Positions 9,074 through 19,040 are shown, counted from the stretch's first letter. The stretch is DNA of 64,000 bases from an uncultured Muribaculaceae bacterium (GCA_910586595.1 CAJUJB010000006.1:1-64000); one strand, 5' to 3'. Made by a program: numbers and translations. Notes: a model not told the origin generated them from the letters alone.

Positions 9074-9081
9074 CAAAAATA
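9074..9081 (-). promoter_or_regulatory. Bacteroidota -7 promoter element for the TPR gene
   Basis: TATTTTTG on the minus strand, about 87 bases upstream of the ATG at 8987. The transcribed leader contains a small GC-rich hairpin (7-bp stem, 9044-9050 with 9054-9060) near its 5' end. Confidence 0.55.
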
Positions 9082-9144
9082 GTGTAAATTTCCATAATGA
9101 CGAAATTTTACGCCCGTAATTTTTTGTTTTAGCCTTTAAAGCAT

Positions 9145-9152
9145 TAAATTTG
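9145..9152 (+). promoter_or_regulatory. Bacteroidota promoter for cdd-tyrS
   Basis: TAAATTTG 24 bases before the cdd ATG, with a TTTG at 9123-9126 as possible -33 element (spacing 18, slightly short). Confidence 0.55.
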
Positions 9153-9175
9153 CACTCTAAACACACCTTTTAGCG

Positions 9176-9649
9176 ATGAAAGACATTGAAATAATCACTA
9201 AAGTGACGGCAAAAGAATACGGCGAACTCTCAGCAGAGGAACGCCGCCTTGTCGATATGGCCCGCGAGGCTACCGGCGGATCTTATTCTCCTTACAGCAA
9301 ATTCAAGGTTGGCGCAGCCATACTTCTTGACAACGGAGAGATTGTCACCGGAGCAAATCAGGAGAATGTGGCATTTCCTTCGGGCACTTGCGCCGAACGG
9401 TCGGCCTGTTTCTATGCCGGAGCCAAATATCCCGAAGCACGCTTCGAGATGATTGCCATAGATGCCATCGGTACGGATGGACTCGAAAGCGCTCAACCGA
9501 CCGCTCCATGCGGCGCTTGCCGACAGGCTTTGCTGGAATATGAGATGCGGGCAGGTCACAACGTGCCTGTACTTCTCGCCGGACGCGACGTGGTATACCG
9601 CTTACCTTCGGTAAAGTCGCTTCTTCCCCTGTCTTTCACTGAATTTTAA
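9176..9649 (+). CDS. cdd: cytidine deaminase
   Basis: A 157-residue enzyme that deaminates cytidine and deoxycytidine to uridine forms in pyrimidine salvage. The zinc-site motifs are clear: CAERSACFYAG (Zn Cys and catalytic Glu) around residue 71 and PCGACRQALLE with the two other Zn cysteines around residue 112. The N-terminal segment SYSPYSKFKVGAA is the family signature for substrate binding. Length fits the homotetrameric class with a slightly longer N-terminus. It lies 16 bp before tyrS and probably shares its transcript. Confidence 0.95.
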   Translation: MKDIEIITKVTAKEYGELSAEERRLVDMAREATGGSYSPYSKFKVGAAILLDNGEIVTGANQENVAFPSGTCAERSACFYAGAKYPEARFEMIAIDAIGTDGLESAQPTAPCGACRQALLEYEMRAGHNVPVLLAGRDVVYRLPSVKSLLPLSFTEF

Positions 9650-9665
9650 AAAAATTTTCTAAGCA

Positions 9666-10958
9666 ATGGATTTTATAGAAGAACTCACCTGGCGCGGCAT
9701 GATCCATACCATGATGCCGGGCACAGACGAACAACTCCGTAAGGAGATGACCACCGCTTACCTCGGTATCGACCCCACCGCAGACAGCCTCCATATCGGC
9801 CACCTCTGCGGTGTGATGATGCTCCGCCACTTCCAGCGCTGCGGCCACAAGCCTCTGGCTCTTGTAGGCGGTGCCACCGGTATGATCGGCGACCCTTCGG
9901 GAAAATCAGCCGAGAGAAATCTCCTCGACGAAAAGACCCTGCGCCACAATCAGGAGGCAATCAAGCGCCAGCTTGCAAAATTCCTTGATTTTGATTCAGA
10001 CGCCCCCAACCGCGCAGAGCTCGTAAACAACTACGACTGGACCAAAGACATCACCTTCCTTGACTTCGCACGCGAAATTGGCAAGCACATCACCGTCAAT
10101 TATATGATGGCCAAGGATTCGGTACAGAAGCGTCTCAACGGCGAGGCACGCGACGGCTTGAGCTTCACTGAGTTCACCTACCAGCTCCTGCAGGGCTTCG
10201 ACTTCCTCCATCTCTATCAGGACAAGAACTGCCGTCTTCAGCTCGGTGGCTCAGACCAATGGGGAAATATCACCACAGGCTCAGAGCTTATCCGCCGTAA
10301 ACTCGGTGGCGAAGCTTACGCCCTCACATGTCCGCTCATCACCAAAGCCGACGGCGGTAAATTCGGCAAAACTGAGAGTGGCAACGTATGGCTCGACCCT
10401 GCCCGCACTTCGCCCTACAAGTTCTATCAGTTCTGGCTCAACGTCAGCGACGAAGACGCCGAAAAATACATCAAGATCTTCACCCTGCTTAACAAAGAAG
10501 AAGTTGAAGCTCTCGTGGAGGAACAGAAAGCCGATCCTGGCCGTCGTCCTCTCCAGCGCCGTCTGGCCCAGGAAGTAACCACCATGGTACACAGCGCTGC
10601 CGACTATGAGGCGGCTCTCGAGGCTTCGCAGATTCTTTTCAGCAACAAGGCTGCCGAGACACTCCGCACAATCGACGAGAAGACTCTGCTCGACGTTTTT
10701 GAAGGTGTGCCTACCTTCGAGGTAAGCCGTGCTGATGTTGAAGCCGGCATGCGTCTTGCCGACCTTCTCACCGAAAAGGCTGCCGTATTCCCCTCCAAGG
10801 CTGAGATGCGCAAACTCGTGCAGGGTGGCGGCTTCTCTATCAACAAAGAGAAGGTGACCGATCCGCAGGCATGTGCAAGCACAGATATGCTTCTGAACGA
10901 CAGATATATCATCGTCCAGAAGGGTAAGAAACAATATTATCTTCTCATCGTAAAATAA
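9666..10958 (+). CDS. tyrS: tyrosine--tRNA ligase
   Basis: A 430-residue class I aminoacyl-tRNA synthetase that charges tRNA-Tyr. The HIGH-type motif is SLHIGHL (about residue 39). The KMSKS loop reads KFGKT (about 232), the TyrS variant with K-F-G-K-T. Tyr-binding sequences YDWTKDI and [11 protein letters not shown] are present. The C-terminal ~80 residues form an S4-like RNA-binding domain ([19 protein letters not shown]). Length is that of eubacterial TyrS. It follows cdd and precedes a small DUF2007 gene by two bases. Confidence 0.97.
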   Translation: MDFIEELTWRGMIHTMMPGTDEQLRKEMTTAYLGIDPTADSLHIGHLCGVMMLRHFQRCGHKPLALVGGATGMIGDPSGKSAERNLLDEKTLRHNQEAIKRQLAKFLDFDSDAPNRAELVNNYDWTKDITFLDFAREIGKHITVNYMMAKDSVQKRLNGEARDGLSFTEFTYQLLQGFDFLHLYQDKNCRLQLGGSDQWGNITTGSELIRRKLGGEAYALTCPLITKADGGKFGKTESGNVWLDPARTSPYKFYQFWLNVSDEDAEKYIKIFTLLNKEEVEALVEEQKADPGRRPLQRRLAQEVTTMVHSAADYEAALEASQILFSNKAAETLRTIDEKTLLDVFEGVPTFEVSRADVEAGMRLADLLTEKAAVFPSKAEMRKLVQGGGFSINKEKVTDPQACASTDMLLNDRYIIVQKGKKQYYLLIVK

Positions 10959-10960
10959 AT

Positions 10961-11185
10961 ATGAGCAACCAATCCATGGCATTGGCCGCCTGCTTCTCGG
11001 CTGAGCCTGAGGCTTATTTAGCCCAGGGGATGCTGGAAGACAACGGTATAACAGCCTATGTCGAAGCCAACAGCATGGCCACCCTCTATGGGGCCGGCAG
11101 CACATGGGCTCCGATCAAGCTCTTCGTGCCGGCCGCAGATCTGACCCGCGCCATGGACTTGCTCAAAGAGCACGGCGACATCTGA
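10961..11185 (+). CDS. DUF2007 family protein (putative signal-transducing protein)
   Basis: A 74-residue protein with the compact alpha/beta ferredoxin-like fold expected for DUF2007: ACFSAEPEAYLAQGMLEDNGI at the start, then FVPAADLTRAMDLLKEHG at the end, a PII-like layout. The family is linked to small signalling or accessory proteins, but no function is established. It starts two bases after the tyrS stop and so should be co-expressed. Small but with the right length for the family. Confidence 0.75.
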   Translation: MSNQSMALAACFSAEPEAYLAQGMLEDNGITAYVEANSMATLYGAGSTWAPIKLFVPAADLTRAMDLLKEHGDI

Positions 11186-11231
11186 TTATCCCGATCAGTT
11201 CCGGGCCGCAGTTGCAAGATATATAAACACC

Positions 11232-11264
11232 AACGTGGCGACGCTGTCACAGTGTCGCCACGTT
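11232..11264 (+). terminator. hairpin after tyrS-DUF2007
   Basis: Stem of 11 bp (AACGTGGCGAC with GTCGCCACGTT) extended by CTG/CAG across the loop. There is no T-tract, so it may be a Rho-independent pause, an mRNA 3'-end stabiliser or a weak terminator. Confidence 0.5.
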
Positions 11265-11495
11265 AGATAATAAACCAATCATTATCACATTTCTTGCAAT
11301 GGAAAAAGTAATTTTGCTATGTACTTATAAAACGTTGCCCGGTGCGATTGGTTCATGAGATGACGAAATTTTTTCTGACTTTTTCAGCGCATTTCCACCA
11401 ACTTTTTACAAGTCAGAGCGTTAAAGCAATATACAAATTCTCTTTTAAAATATTCTTTAACACACCTGTGCTTTAATCAAGCACATACATCGGCT

Positions 11496-11503
11496 TAACT
11501 TTG
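11496..11503 (+). promoter_or_regulatory. Bacteroidota -7 promoter element for recA
   Basis: TAACTTTG, 38 bases before the recA ATG. The -33 region has only a weak CTTTAAT match. Confidence 0.6.
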
Positions 11504-11541
11504 CACTGTCAACCGAAGAAAAACTTAATAAACTACATATA

Positions 11542-12723
11542 ATGGCAAAGAAAGAAACCACAAAAAAGGCTTCCGCCGAAAAAGACCCGCGCGCGGCACG
11601 TCTCGAAGCTCTCGCCCAGGCCATGGGCCGCATTGAGAAAGCTTACGGTCGCGGAGCCATCATGAAGATGGGCGACGATGTGATCGAAAACATCGAGGTC
11701 ATTCCTTCCGGCTCTATAAGCCTTAACCACGCCCTTGGCGTAGGGGGCTATCCCCGTGGCCGTATAATCGAAATTTTCGGCCCCGAATCATCAGGTAAGA
11801 CAACCTTGGCAATCCACGCCATAGCCGAGGCCCAGAAGCAGGGCGGTATAGCTGCCATGATTGACGCAGAGCATGCCTTCGACCGTTTTTACGCGCAGCA
11901 GCTCGGTGTAGACATCAACAACCTGCTTATCTCGCAGCCCGATAACGGCGAGCAGGCTCTCGAAATAGCCGAGCAGCTCATTCGCTCATCGGCAGTTGAC
12001 ATCGTTGTTGTCGACTCTGTGGCTGCACTTACTCCCAAAAGTGAGATTGAAGGCGAGATGGGCGACCGCAACATGGGTCTTCAGGCACGCCTCATGTCGC
12101 AGGCTATGCGCAAGCTTACCGGCACAATCGCACGCACCAACACCACATGTATATTCATCAACCAGCTGCGTGAGAAAATCGGCCAGATGTTTGGCCCGAC
12201 CGAGACAACCACCGGTGGTAACGCACTTAAGTTCTATGCATCTGTGCGTATCGATATCCGCTCACGCAACCCGATCAAAGACGGAGATGATGTACTTGGC
12301 AAGCGCGCCTATATCAAAATCGTAAAGAACAAAGTGGCGCCTCCATTCAAGCGTGCCGAATTCGACATCATGTTCGGAGAAGGTATCTCCAAGGCTGGCG
12401 AAATCCTCGACCTCGGTGTTGAATACGATGTAATCCAGAAGAGTGGATCATGGTTCAGCTACAACGGCAGCAAACTTGCCCAGGGCCGCGATGCAGCCAA
12501 GAAAGTCATTCTCGACAATCCGGAACTCGCAGCAGAGCTGGAGACAGCCATCATGGCCGCTCTACGCGATGCCGACAAGACCTCCCGCCCCGCGCCTAAA
12601 GCCAAGGCTTCCGACGACGAAGAGGCTCCCAAAGCAGAAGTAGAGGAGACCATCACCGACAATCCCTTCGCTGACGAAGACGACGAACTGACCGACGAAT
12701 TCTCTATAGAAGAAGATCTCTGA
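11542..12723 (+). CDS. recA: recombinase RecA
   Basis: A 393-residue ATP-dependent strand-exchange protein for homologous recombination and SOS signalling. Walker A is GPESSGKTT (80-88), Walker B ends in VVVDSVAAL, and DNA loop L2 is within the stretch around [22 protein letters not shown]. The C-terminal 60 residues are strongly acidic with lysine/proline stretches ([24 protein letters not shown]), longer than in Escherichia coli RecA (about 350 residues), as is common in the Bacteroidota. It is monocistronic, with its own promoter box and a strong terminator. Confidence 0.98.
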   Translation: MAKKETTKKASAEKDPRAARLEALAQAMGRIEKAYGRGAIMKMGDDVIENIEVIPSGSISLNHALGVGGYPRGRIIEIFGPESSGKTTLAIHAIAEAQKQGGIAAMIDAEHAFDRFYAQQLGVDINNLLISQPDNGEQALEIAEQLIRSSAVDIVVVDSVAALTPKSEIEGEMGDRNMGLQARLMSQAMRKLTGTIARTNTTCIFINQLREKIGQMFGPTETTTGGNALKFYASVRIDIRSRNPIKDGDDVLGKRAYIKIVKNKVAPPFKRAEFDIMFGEGISKAGEILDLGVEYDVIQKSGSWFSYNGSKLAQGRDAAKKVILDNPELAAELETAIMAALRDADKTSRPAPKAKASDDEEAPKAEVEETITDNPFADEDDELTDEFSIEEDL

Positions 12724-12748
12724 TCATTCTCCCGTCTCCATATTTCCC

Positions 12749-12783
12749 GGCCTTGGCATGCAGCATGCCAAGGCCTTTTTTTT
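12749..12783 (+). terminator. intrinsic terminator of recA
   Basis: 12-bp perfect stem GGCCTTGGCATG (12749-12760) and CATGCCAAGGCC (12764-12775) with a 3-base loop, followed by eight T. Confidence 0.95.
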
Positions 12784-12836
12784 GCAAACTACATAGGCGG
12801 TAGCCGTGTTTAATATTAGTAATTCAAAACCCGCAC

Positions 12837-14051
12837 ATGAACACACCCACCGCCCCATCGGCCCGTACAGGCCGCTCATATATAGCTTTTCTTATCTTCA
12901 TAGCCATACTCGGAGCCTTCAGTTCTCTGGTCAACGACATGTATCTCCCCACCATCCCCAAGATGATGAGGGAGTTTCATACTACTCCGTCGATGACGCA
13001 GATGGGCCTCTCGATGGTGATGATAGGCCTCGGCATCGGGTCGGTGATATGGGGGTCGTTGAGCGACCGCTATGGCCGTAAGCCTATGCTGATTTATTCC
13101 CTGCTGGCTTTCACCGTAGCCACGGCCATATCTATTTTCTCTCCAAATATACATTTCTTTATCATCTGCCGACTCTTTCAGGGCATCGGAGCCGGAGGAG
13201 CCATGGTTCTCTCATACTCCATCCCTACCGACCTCTACGACGGGCGCCAGCTGGCAAAAGTGATGGCTCTCGTTGGGGCCATCAACGGTTTCGCACCGGC
13301 AGCCGCCCCGCTTGTAGGTGGCGCTATGGCCGATTCTATCGGCTGGAGGGGAATATTTGTGGTTCTTCTGGTAATCGGAGCCGGTATGCTGGCTTGGTCG
13401 TGGAAACGGCCCGAATCCCTGCCTCCATCAAAACGTATTGCAGCAAAGGGTATAAAGGCATATATAAAGGCCTACAGAGCCCTTTTTGCCAACGGACGAT
13501 TCATGATCTATGTTTTGCTGAAAGCCATCGCCATCGGCCTTCTGTACGCTTATATATCGTCTGCACCGTTCATAATCCAGGATCACTACGGCTTCACAGC
13601 ACTGCAATTCGGTCTGATTGTCGGTGGTAATGCCATCGCTATAGCCATAGGCTCAACATTAGTAATGCGGTTCAAGGTACTTAAACGAGGTCTTGTAACC
13701 GGCACGGTGATCATGTGCCTCTTCGCAATCGGGCAGGCCATAATGATGTACACAGGTAAAGGAATAATACTTTACGAAGTAATGGCGGTGCCTATGCTGC
13801 TTGGCAGCGGTATGGTCTTTGCCAGCGCCAACAGCCTCTCCATGGAAGTTGGCCGTGCCGATGCAGGCACAGCCTCAGCCATTCTCAATCTGGTAAAATA
13901 TGTATTTGCAGCCATTGTAGCGCCTTTGGTTGGCATCGGCAATATAATGCACTCCACAGCCATCGCCTTCGTTGCCATCGCGGTCATAGCCCTCTCCTTA
14001 GCAATATTCGCCTACCGCCTTTCGCCCTTGGCCGACATGATCAAGAAATAA
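12837..14051 (+). CDS. Bcr/CflA-type multidrug MFS transporter
   Basis: A 404-residue major facilitator with 12 predicted membrane segments. The MFS loop 2-3 motif is G-S-L-S-D-R-Y-G-R-K-P, followed by the Bcr/CflA-like sequence FQGIGAGGAMVLSYSIPTDL. Near the N-terminus SSLVNDMYLPTIPKM is also typical of the DHA1 (Bcr) group, which exports drugs, sugars or amino acids by proton antiport. The substrate cannot be predicted. A possible terminator lies 40 bp downstream. It has no convincing TAnnTTTG box just upstream. Confidence 0.9.
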   Translation: MNTPTAPSARTGRSYIAFLIFIAILGAFSSLVNDMYLPTIPKMMREFHTTPSMTQMGLSMVMIGLGIGSVIWGSLSDRYGRKPMLIYSLLAFTVATAISIFSPNIHFFIICRLFQGIGAGGAMVLSYSIPTDLYDGRQLAKVMALVGAINGFAPAAAPLVGGAMADSIGWRGIFVVLLVIGAGMLAWSWKRPESLPPSKRIAAKGIKAYIKAYRALFANGRFMIYVLLKAIAIGLLYAYISSAPFIIQDHYGFTALQFGLIVGGNAIAIAIGSTLVMRFKVLKRGLVTGTVIMCLFAIGQAIMMYTGKGIILYEVMAVPMLLGSGMVFASANSLSMEVGRADAGTASAILNLVKYVFAAIVAPLVGIGNIMHSTAIAFVAIAVIALSLAIFAYRLSPLADMIKK

Positions 14052-14091
14052 AAACCACCTGAAATTATAAATCAAAGACCTTCTTTAGGTT

Positions 14092-14146
14092 GCCTCCTTA
14101 ATTCCCGTCAGAAAAGGCAAGAGAAAACTAAGGAGGCTATTATTTT
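14092..14146 (+). terminator. probable terminator of the MFS gene
   Basis: 9-bp stem GCCTCCTTA (14092-14100) with TAAGGAGGC (14129-14137), followed by a T-rich tail (tattattttg). The loop is long (28 bases), so confidence is moderate. Confidence 0.55.
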
Positions 14147-14166
14147 GTTATTTAAAATAAGAATTG

Positions 14167-14174
14167 TAACTTTG
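14167..14174 (+). promoter_or_regulatory. Bacteroidota -7 promoter element for rho (long leader)
   Basis: TAACTTTG followed by C. The next gene begins at 14385, so the rho mRNA would carry a leader of about 200 bases, compatible with autoregulation. The leader (14182-14384) shows no strong hairpin or uORF that I can support. Confidence 0.6.
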
Positions 14175-14384
14175 CAGTGCCTAAACGGAAAGTGGCCTTC
14201 CGTATATGGCCATCTATGAAAGTCATTTTTAAATTTATGGATGCCCCGACGATATAGCCGGAGCATTGTTCTACCCAGACTTTCTCCTGCAATTCCTCCA
14301 AGAAAACACACTAAGAAATTACACATACAAGGGCCTGCCATGCAGTGACCTGTAATAATTGCTTAAAGAATCCCACTCTAAATA

Positions 14385-16358
14385 ATGTACACAATCTCCG
14401 ATTTGAACGAGATGACCGACGAACAACTCACGTCCGTCGCAGAAGGCATGGGCCTTAAAAAAATTGATAATTCAGATAAAGAAAAACTCGTATACCGTAT
14501 TCTCGACCACCAGGCTGAGACAGGTGCCGCTGCAACTACAGCCGAGCGCCGTCGTCGCACAGAAAATCGTGCGGCAAATGGCGAAGGTGAGGATAAGCAA
14601 CCAAAAAAACGTGGCCGTAAGAAAAAAGAGCCTGTAGCCGATACAACTCCTGCCACCGATACCGCAGCCACGCAGGAAGCTCCTGCCGAGCCCCAGGCTG
14701 CCGCTCAGGAACCATCTTCAGAAGCTGCCCAGGCACCTGAGAAAAAACGTCGCGGTCGTCCTAAAAAAGTTGTAGCCAGCGCACCTGAAGCCGAGAAAGA
14801 GACTGTAGAGGCACAACCTGAAGCCGCCCCGACTCCCGCTCCAGCCGAGCAGGCTCCGGAAATTAAAGACCAAGAACCCGTGGCTGCCCCCAAAGAAGAG
14901 CCTGTGGCTCCGCATGAACCTGTCGCCCAGCAGCCCGAACAGCAACAACAACCCTCAGAACCAGAAAACCAAGCACCCGAGCAGCGCCCACGTAGCAAAT
15001 TCATGCCGTCGAAAGACAGTTCGCTTGGAGCATTCTTCCCCCGCAGCGAAGGCCGTAAATTCGTACCCCGCAGCCAGCGTGAGAAAGAAGAGGCCGCAGC
15101 CATGGCCGCAAGCGCACCAATTATTCTGGCAGAACCTAACCGCCAGAATCAGCAACAACAGCAACAACAAGGCAAAAAGAATAAGAAAAACCGCCAGAAC
15201 CAGCAGCAGATGCAGCAACCGCAGATGCCCCGCTACGACTTCGACGGTATTCTCGATGCAACCGGTGTGCTTGAAATAGTTCCTGAAGGCTACGGTTTCC
15301 TCCGTTCAGCCGATTTCAACTATCTCGCTTCACCCGACGACGTCTACGTAACCATGCCTCAGATAAAGGCATATGGCCTGCGCCAAGGCGATGTGGTCGA
15401 AGCCACAATCCGTCCGCCCAAAGAAGGAGAGAAATACTTCCCCCTCACTGATGTCAAGCGCGTAAACGGCCGTTCGCTCGAATTTATCCGCGACCGCGTG
15501 GCCTTCGAGCATCTCACACCTCTCTTCCCTGACGAGAAATTCAATCTCACCGGTGGCCGGTCATGCACATTGTCGACCAGGGTTGTGGATATGTTCTCAC
15601 CCATAGGCAAAGGTCAGCGTGGCCTCATCGTAGCCCCTCCCAAGACCGGTAAGACTCTACTCCTTAAAGATATTGCAAACGCTATAGCCGAAAACCATCC
15701 TGAGACCTACATCATGATTCTCCTCATTGATGAACGTCCGGAGGAAGTGACCGACATGCAGCGCAGCGTAAATGCCGAGGTCATAGCCTCAACATTCGAT
15801 GAGCCGGCCGACCGCCATGTGAAAATAGCCGGCATCGTGCTCGACAAAGCCAAGCGAATGGTTGAATGCGGACACGACGTTGTGATTCTGCTCGACTCCA
15901 TCACTCGCCTTGCACGAGCCTACAACACTTGCGCACCGGCTTCCGGAAAAATCCTCTCAGGCGGTGTGGATGCAAATGCCCTACAGAAACCCAAGCGATT
16001 CTTCGGCGCAGCCCGTAACATCGAGGGTGGCGGTTCGCTTACTATTATCGCCACAGCCCTCACAGAGACCAGCTCGAAGATGGACGAAGTTATCTTCGAG
16101 GAATTCAAAGGCACGGGTAATATGGAGCTCCAGCTCGACCGCAAACTCTCCAACAAGCGAATTTTCCCTGCCGTCGACATCATGGCCTCCAGCACACGCC
16201 GCGACGATCTGCTGCTGCGCTCGGAAACCCTCAACCGCATGTGGATTCTCCGCCGTTTCCTCTCCGACCGCAACTCTATTGAAGCTATGGAATTTATCAA
16301 AGACCGCATGGAGCGCACACGCGACAACGACGAACTGCTGCGCACCATGGGCGATTAA
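14385..16358 (+). CDS. rho: transcription termination factor Rho with long disordered insertion
   Basis: A 657-residue hexameric RNA helicase that ends transcription. Residues 1-45 form the Rho N-terminal helical domain ([19 protein letters not shown]). Residues about 50-283 are a low-complexity insert rich in Pro, Ala, Glu, Gln, Lys and Arg, including a [13 protein letters not shown] stretch. The cold-shock RNA-binding domain follows ([15 protein letters not shown] to about 365), then the RecA-like ATPase with Walker A APPKTGKT, the catalytic sequence LIDERPEEV, and [14 protein letters not shown]. coli Rho is about 420 residues, so the extra length is the insert, a known Bacteroidota trait. 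It starts the rho-lepB-wbqC cluster. Confidence 0.97.
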   Translation: MYTISDLNEMTDEQLTSVAEGMGLKKIDNSDKEKLVYRILDHQAETGAAATTAERRRRTENRAANGEGEDKQPKKRGRKKKEPVADTTPATDTAATQEAPAEPQAAAQEPSSEAAQAPEKKRRGRPKKVVASAPEAEKETVEAQPEAAPTPAPAEQAPEIKDQEPVAAPKEEPVAPHEPVAQQPEQQQQPSEPENQAPEQRPRSKFMPSKDSSLGAFFPRSEGRKFVPRSQREKEEAAAMAASAPIILAEPNRQNQQQQQQQGKKNKKNRQNQQQMQQPQMPRYDFDGILDATGVLEIVPEGYGFLRSADFNYLASPDDVYVTMPQIKAYGLRQGDVVEATIRPPKEGEKYFPLTDVKRVNGRSLEFIRDRVAFEHLTPLFPDEKFNLTGGRSCTLSTRVVDMFSPIGKGQRGLIVAPPKTGKTLLLKDIANAIAENHPETYIMILLIDERPEEVTDMQRSVNAEVIASTFDEPADRHVKIAGIVLDKAKRMVECGHDVVILLDSITRLARAYNTCAPASGKILSGGVDANALQKPKRFFGAARNIEGGGSLTIIATALTETSSKMDEVIFEEFKGTGNMELQLDRKLSNKRIFPAVDIMASSTRRDDLLLRSETLNRMWILRRFLSDRNSIEAMEFIKDRMERTRDNDELLRTMGD

Positions 16359-16370
16359 CCTTCAACCGCT

Positions 16371-17840
16371 ATGGAAAACAATAATTTTGCAGCAGACTTC
16401 CGCCGTCGCCTGAAGGAAGTTAAAACCACCCGCTGGATCCGGTTCGGCGTCGTGTCGCTCATCTTCCTTCTATGGGTAGCCTGGATGGGTACATGGTGGC
16501 TCGCTATATTCGAGTTACTGCTCTTCGACATATACATCACCGGCTATATTCCCTTCACATGGTGGAAAAAAAGTAAGTCGAAGACCACGCGCAGCATAAT
16601 GAGTTGGGTCGATGCCATCGTCTACGCGCTCATTCTGGTGTATTTCGTCTTCGCCTTCATAGGTCAGAATTACCAGATACCCTCAAGCTCGCTTGAAAAA
16701 ACCCTGCTCACCGGCGATTACCTCTGGGTAAATAAATTTGTATACGGTCCGCGTGTACCGATGACTCCGGTCAATTTCCCGCTCGTGCATAACACCCTTT
16801 TCGGCCATAAATCTTATCTCGACAATCCTTCGGTAGAGTATCGTCGCCTGAAAGGCCTCCGCAATGTGGAGGAGGGAGATATTGTGGTATTCAACTTCCC
16901 CGCAGGTGACACCGTAGCCACCCGCTTCGAAGAAACTCCACAGTACTACGATCTGCTTGTGAAGCAATACGGACGAGACGCCGTGCACAACAACAAGGCC
17001 ATGTTCGGCGACATCATCTACCGTCCGGTCGACCGCCGTCAGAATTTTGTCAAGCGCGCAGTAGCTCTGCCAGGGCAGCGCCTTAAGATTGTCAACGACA
17101 CCATATATATCGACGGAGAGGCACGCGAGTTTCCTGAGAATGTACAGTTCAACTATCTCTTCGCAACCTCGACCCCGCTCAACGACGATGACCTCAAGGA
17201 GCTCGGCATAACCCCGAGCGACCTCTCGCGATTTGAACCAGGCAGCACATCACGCCAGAACATACAGCCCTTCCTCGGCTCGACCCCTGCCTCAGCGCCC
17301 GCCTATATGGCTCCGCTTACCGCAGGTATGATAGATCAGCTCAAAGCTCAGGGCCGTCTGCTCGGTGCAATAAAATTCAATCTTATCGCCCCGTATTTCT
17401 ACGGAAATGAAGTCAACAGCATGGTCTTCCCATTTGGAGAAGATGGTGACTGGAGCCTCTCAAATTACGGAGGAAACGATGGTCTGCTGATACCCTCAAA
17501 AGGCACAACCATAGAGCTTACACCCGAGAACTGGACCATCTACCAGCGCTGCATCCGCAATTATGAAGGGCATGACGCCTACTTCGACGCAGCTAAGGGG
17601 GTAGCCGTAATTGATGGTAAACCCACAGCCACGTATACCTTCGCCATGGACTATTACTGGATGATGGGCGACAACCGCGATAATTCGCAAGACTCCCGCT
17701 TCTGGGGCTTCGTTCCCGAAGACCACATCATAGGCACGCCGATGATTGTACTCGCATCCTTCGACCGCGAACGTGGTCTCTTCGACGGAAAAATACGCTT
17801 CAACCGCATACTTCGTTCAGCCAATCCTGATAAAAAGTGA
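16371..17840 (+). CDS. lepB: signal peptidase I (long form)
   Basis: A 489-residue membrane peptidase that removes signal peptides from exported proteins. Two N-terminal membrane regions (residues 24-62 and 80-100) precede box B, IPSSSLEKTLLTGDYLWV, whose Ser107 is the nucleophile. The general base Lys228 lies in FVKRAVALPGQ, and the C-terminal box MGDNRDNSQDSRFWGFV (about 435) completes the S26 signature. Inserts between the boxes make it longer than E. coli LepB (324), as usual in Bacteroidales. It starts 12 bp after rho and overlaps wbqC by the stop. Confidence 0.95.
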   Translation: MENNNFAADFRRRLKEVKTTRWIRFGVVSLIFLLWVAWMGTWWLAIFELLLFDIYITGYIPFTWWKKSKSKTTRSIMSWVDAIVYALILVYFVFAFIGQNYQIPSSSLEKTLLTGDYLWVNKFVYGPRVPMTPVNFPLVHNTLFGHKSYLDNPSVEYRRLKGLRNVEEGDIVVFNFPAGDTVATRFEETPQYYDLLVKQYGRDAVHNNKAMFGDIIYRPVDRRQNFVKRAVALPGQRLKIVNDTIYIDGEAREFPENVQFNYLFATSTPLNDDDLKELGITPSDLSRFEPGSTSRQNIQPFLGSTPASAPAYMAPLTAGMIDQLKAQGRLLGAIKFNLIAPYFYGNEVNSMVFPFGEDGDWSLSNYGGNDGLLIPSKGTTIELTPENWTIYQRCIRNYEGHDAYFDAAKGVAVIDGKPTATYTFAMDYYWMMGDNRDNSQDSRFWGFVPEDHIIGTPMIVLASFDRERGLFDGKIRFNRILRSANPDKK

Positions 17841-18496
17841 ATACAGAAATATCACCTGTCAAGGGCGGTCTCCACTCAGTGGAAGCCGCCCTTTTGCCTG
17901 TGCGCCTCTTCCCCTCCGTGGGATATTACGCTATAATGAACCGTTACCCAGAGGTGGCTTTCGATACCTGCGCACGATATAATAAAGCCGAAAAAGGCAC
18001 CCATCGTTTCACCATTGCCGACACCCGCGGAGAGCTTCGTCTTACCGTGCCGGTGAGCCGTCCGTCGGGCACGACATTGTGGAAAGAGGTACTTGTTTCC
18101 GACCACGGACGCTGGTGGGAAACGATGCCCATCGCCCTCGAATCAGCCTATGGCCGAACCCCATTTTTTGAGTTCTACATCGACCGTTTCATGCCCCTTT
18201 TCACACCTGACGCACGGCCGGTGACAGAGCTTTGTCTGGAAGCGGATGCCCTCGTGCGGTCTATACTTTGCATGCCTGCAAAGATAGTCGAAGCAGAGGA
18301 GGGCAGAGCCTTCCACAGCTACACCGATGCCGACTTCGAGAGCCTCTCGGCAAGCCTTCCTCCATATTGGCAAGTACGCGCAGATTCGCTCGGATTCTTG
18401 CCTAAATTATCTATACTCGATCTCCTGTTCAACCTCGGGCCAGAAGCCCAATTATACCTCGACAGACTTTCAACATCGGGTGTTGATAACTGTTGA
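17837..18496 (+). CDS. WbqC family protein
   Basis: A 219-residue protein of the WbqC-like group, with the characteristic start LLPVRLFPSVGYYAIM, then AEKGTHRFTIADTRGELRLTV and IALESAYGRTPFFEFY. Relatives are found in O-antigen and other polysaccharide loci, and also next to lepB in many Bacteroidota, but the activity is not established. The GTG at 17837 overlaps the lepB stop in GTGA, which suggests translational coupling. A strong terminator lies just downstream, and the 3' end of the gene already carries the first of the repeats described for the candidate origin. Confidence 0.8.
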   Translation: MNTEISPVKGGLHSVEAALLPVRLFPSVGYYAIMNRYPEVAFDTCARYNKAEKGTHRFTIADTRGELRLTVPVSRPSGTTLWKEVLVSDHGRWWETMPIALESAYGRTPFFEFYIDRFMPLFTPDARPVTELCLEADALVRSILCMPAKIVEAEEGRAFHSYTDADFESLSASLPPYWQVRADSLGFLPKLSILDLLFNLGPEAQLYLDRLSTSGVDNC

Positions 18497-18937
18497 AAAA
18501 CTTCTGAGCAACTTTATAATATTTCCATTTGGAAAATCGGCATAAACATATAAGCCGATATGGGTGCGAACTTTGCAAGTTTCGCACCTTATTTTTTATC
18601 ACATCTTTTTGAAACGGTTTATCAACTGAAAACGGCGGTTTATCATCAGTTTTATACTGTTGAAAGTTATCAAAATATCAACTTACATAGTTATCAACAC
18701 TATGTTTATAACTATAGCTATTCACTGATAACCAAGATATTCAAGTGTTGATAATATGTAGGCAACCGCCATCATAAACTCAATAACCCATATATGCAAA
18801 TATTGGATGGAAAAGTTATCACAGTTTTCAACACCTATTTCTATTACTCCTGAAAGTTGAGTTTAAAATCCTTATTTTTAATAAACAAATTAAAGAATAA
18901 AAAAGGTCTGTTGAAAAGTCAGTAAGCATGTTGAAAA
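18481..18937. other. candidate replication origin (DnaA-box-like repeat cluster)
   Basis: Between wbqC and the DXS-like gene there is a mostly non-coding stretch with many copies of a 9-base word in both orientations. TTATCAACA type: 18481-18489 (rev), 18691-18699, 18746-18754 (rev). TTTTCAACA type: 18491-18499 (rev), 18825-18833, 18909-18917 (rev), 18929-18937 (rev). Near matches occur at 18619-18627, 18658-18666 and 18816-18824. The words differ from the E. coli DnaA box TTATCCACA at one or two bases. An A/T-rich block (18846-18905) could unwind. What the repeats do is an inference; they would also fit a DnaA-titrating site. Confidence 0.6.
18562..18598 (+). terminator. intrinsic terminator of rho-lepB-wbqC
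   Basis: 8-bp stem GGTGCGAA (18562-18569) and TTCGCACC (18580-18588 region) followed by TTATTTTTTAT. It stops readthrough into the repeat-rich region. Confidence 0.8.
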
Positions 18938-19007
18938 CGGCTGCCGACCCTTTCCTGAAGAATAAAAAACCGGGCCCCCGCGCCTGTCAGTTTTTAAAAC
19001 ATGATGT

Positions 19008-19040
19008 AAAAAAGTGTGCGGGTCCTGAGGGCCCGCACAC
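19008..19040 (-). terminator. intrinsic terminator of the DXS-like gene
   Basis: On the minus strand a 9-bp stem (19032-19040 with 19014-19022), extended by an inner GG/CC, is followed by six U (19008-19013). It lies 42 bases past the stop. Confidence 0.92.

Larger units (their letters stand above)
11186..11541 (+). other. intergenic region upstream of recA
   Basis: 356 bases without a gene. It holds a hairpin near the left end (11232-11264), a lone TAATTTTG box (11309-11316) with no evident gene after it, and the recA promoter box (11496-11503). The middle is AT-rich. The lone box could start a longer recA leader or a small RNA; nothing in the sequence decides this. No SOS-type LexA box of a known consensus was recognised. 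Confidence 0.5.

Noticed and set aside
18560..18751. 63-codon frame inside the repeat-rich region
   Set aside because: It overlaps a terminator and the DnaA-box-like repeats and has no plausible start.
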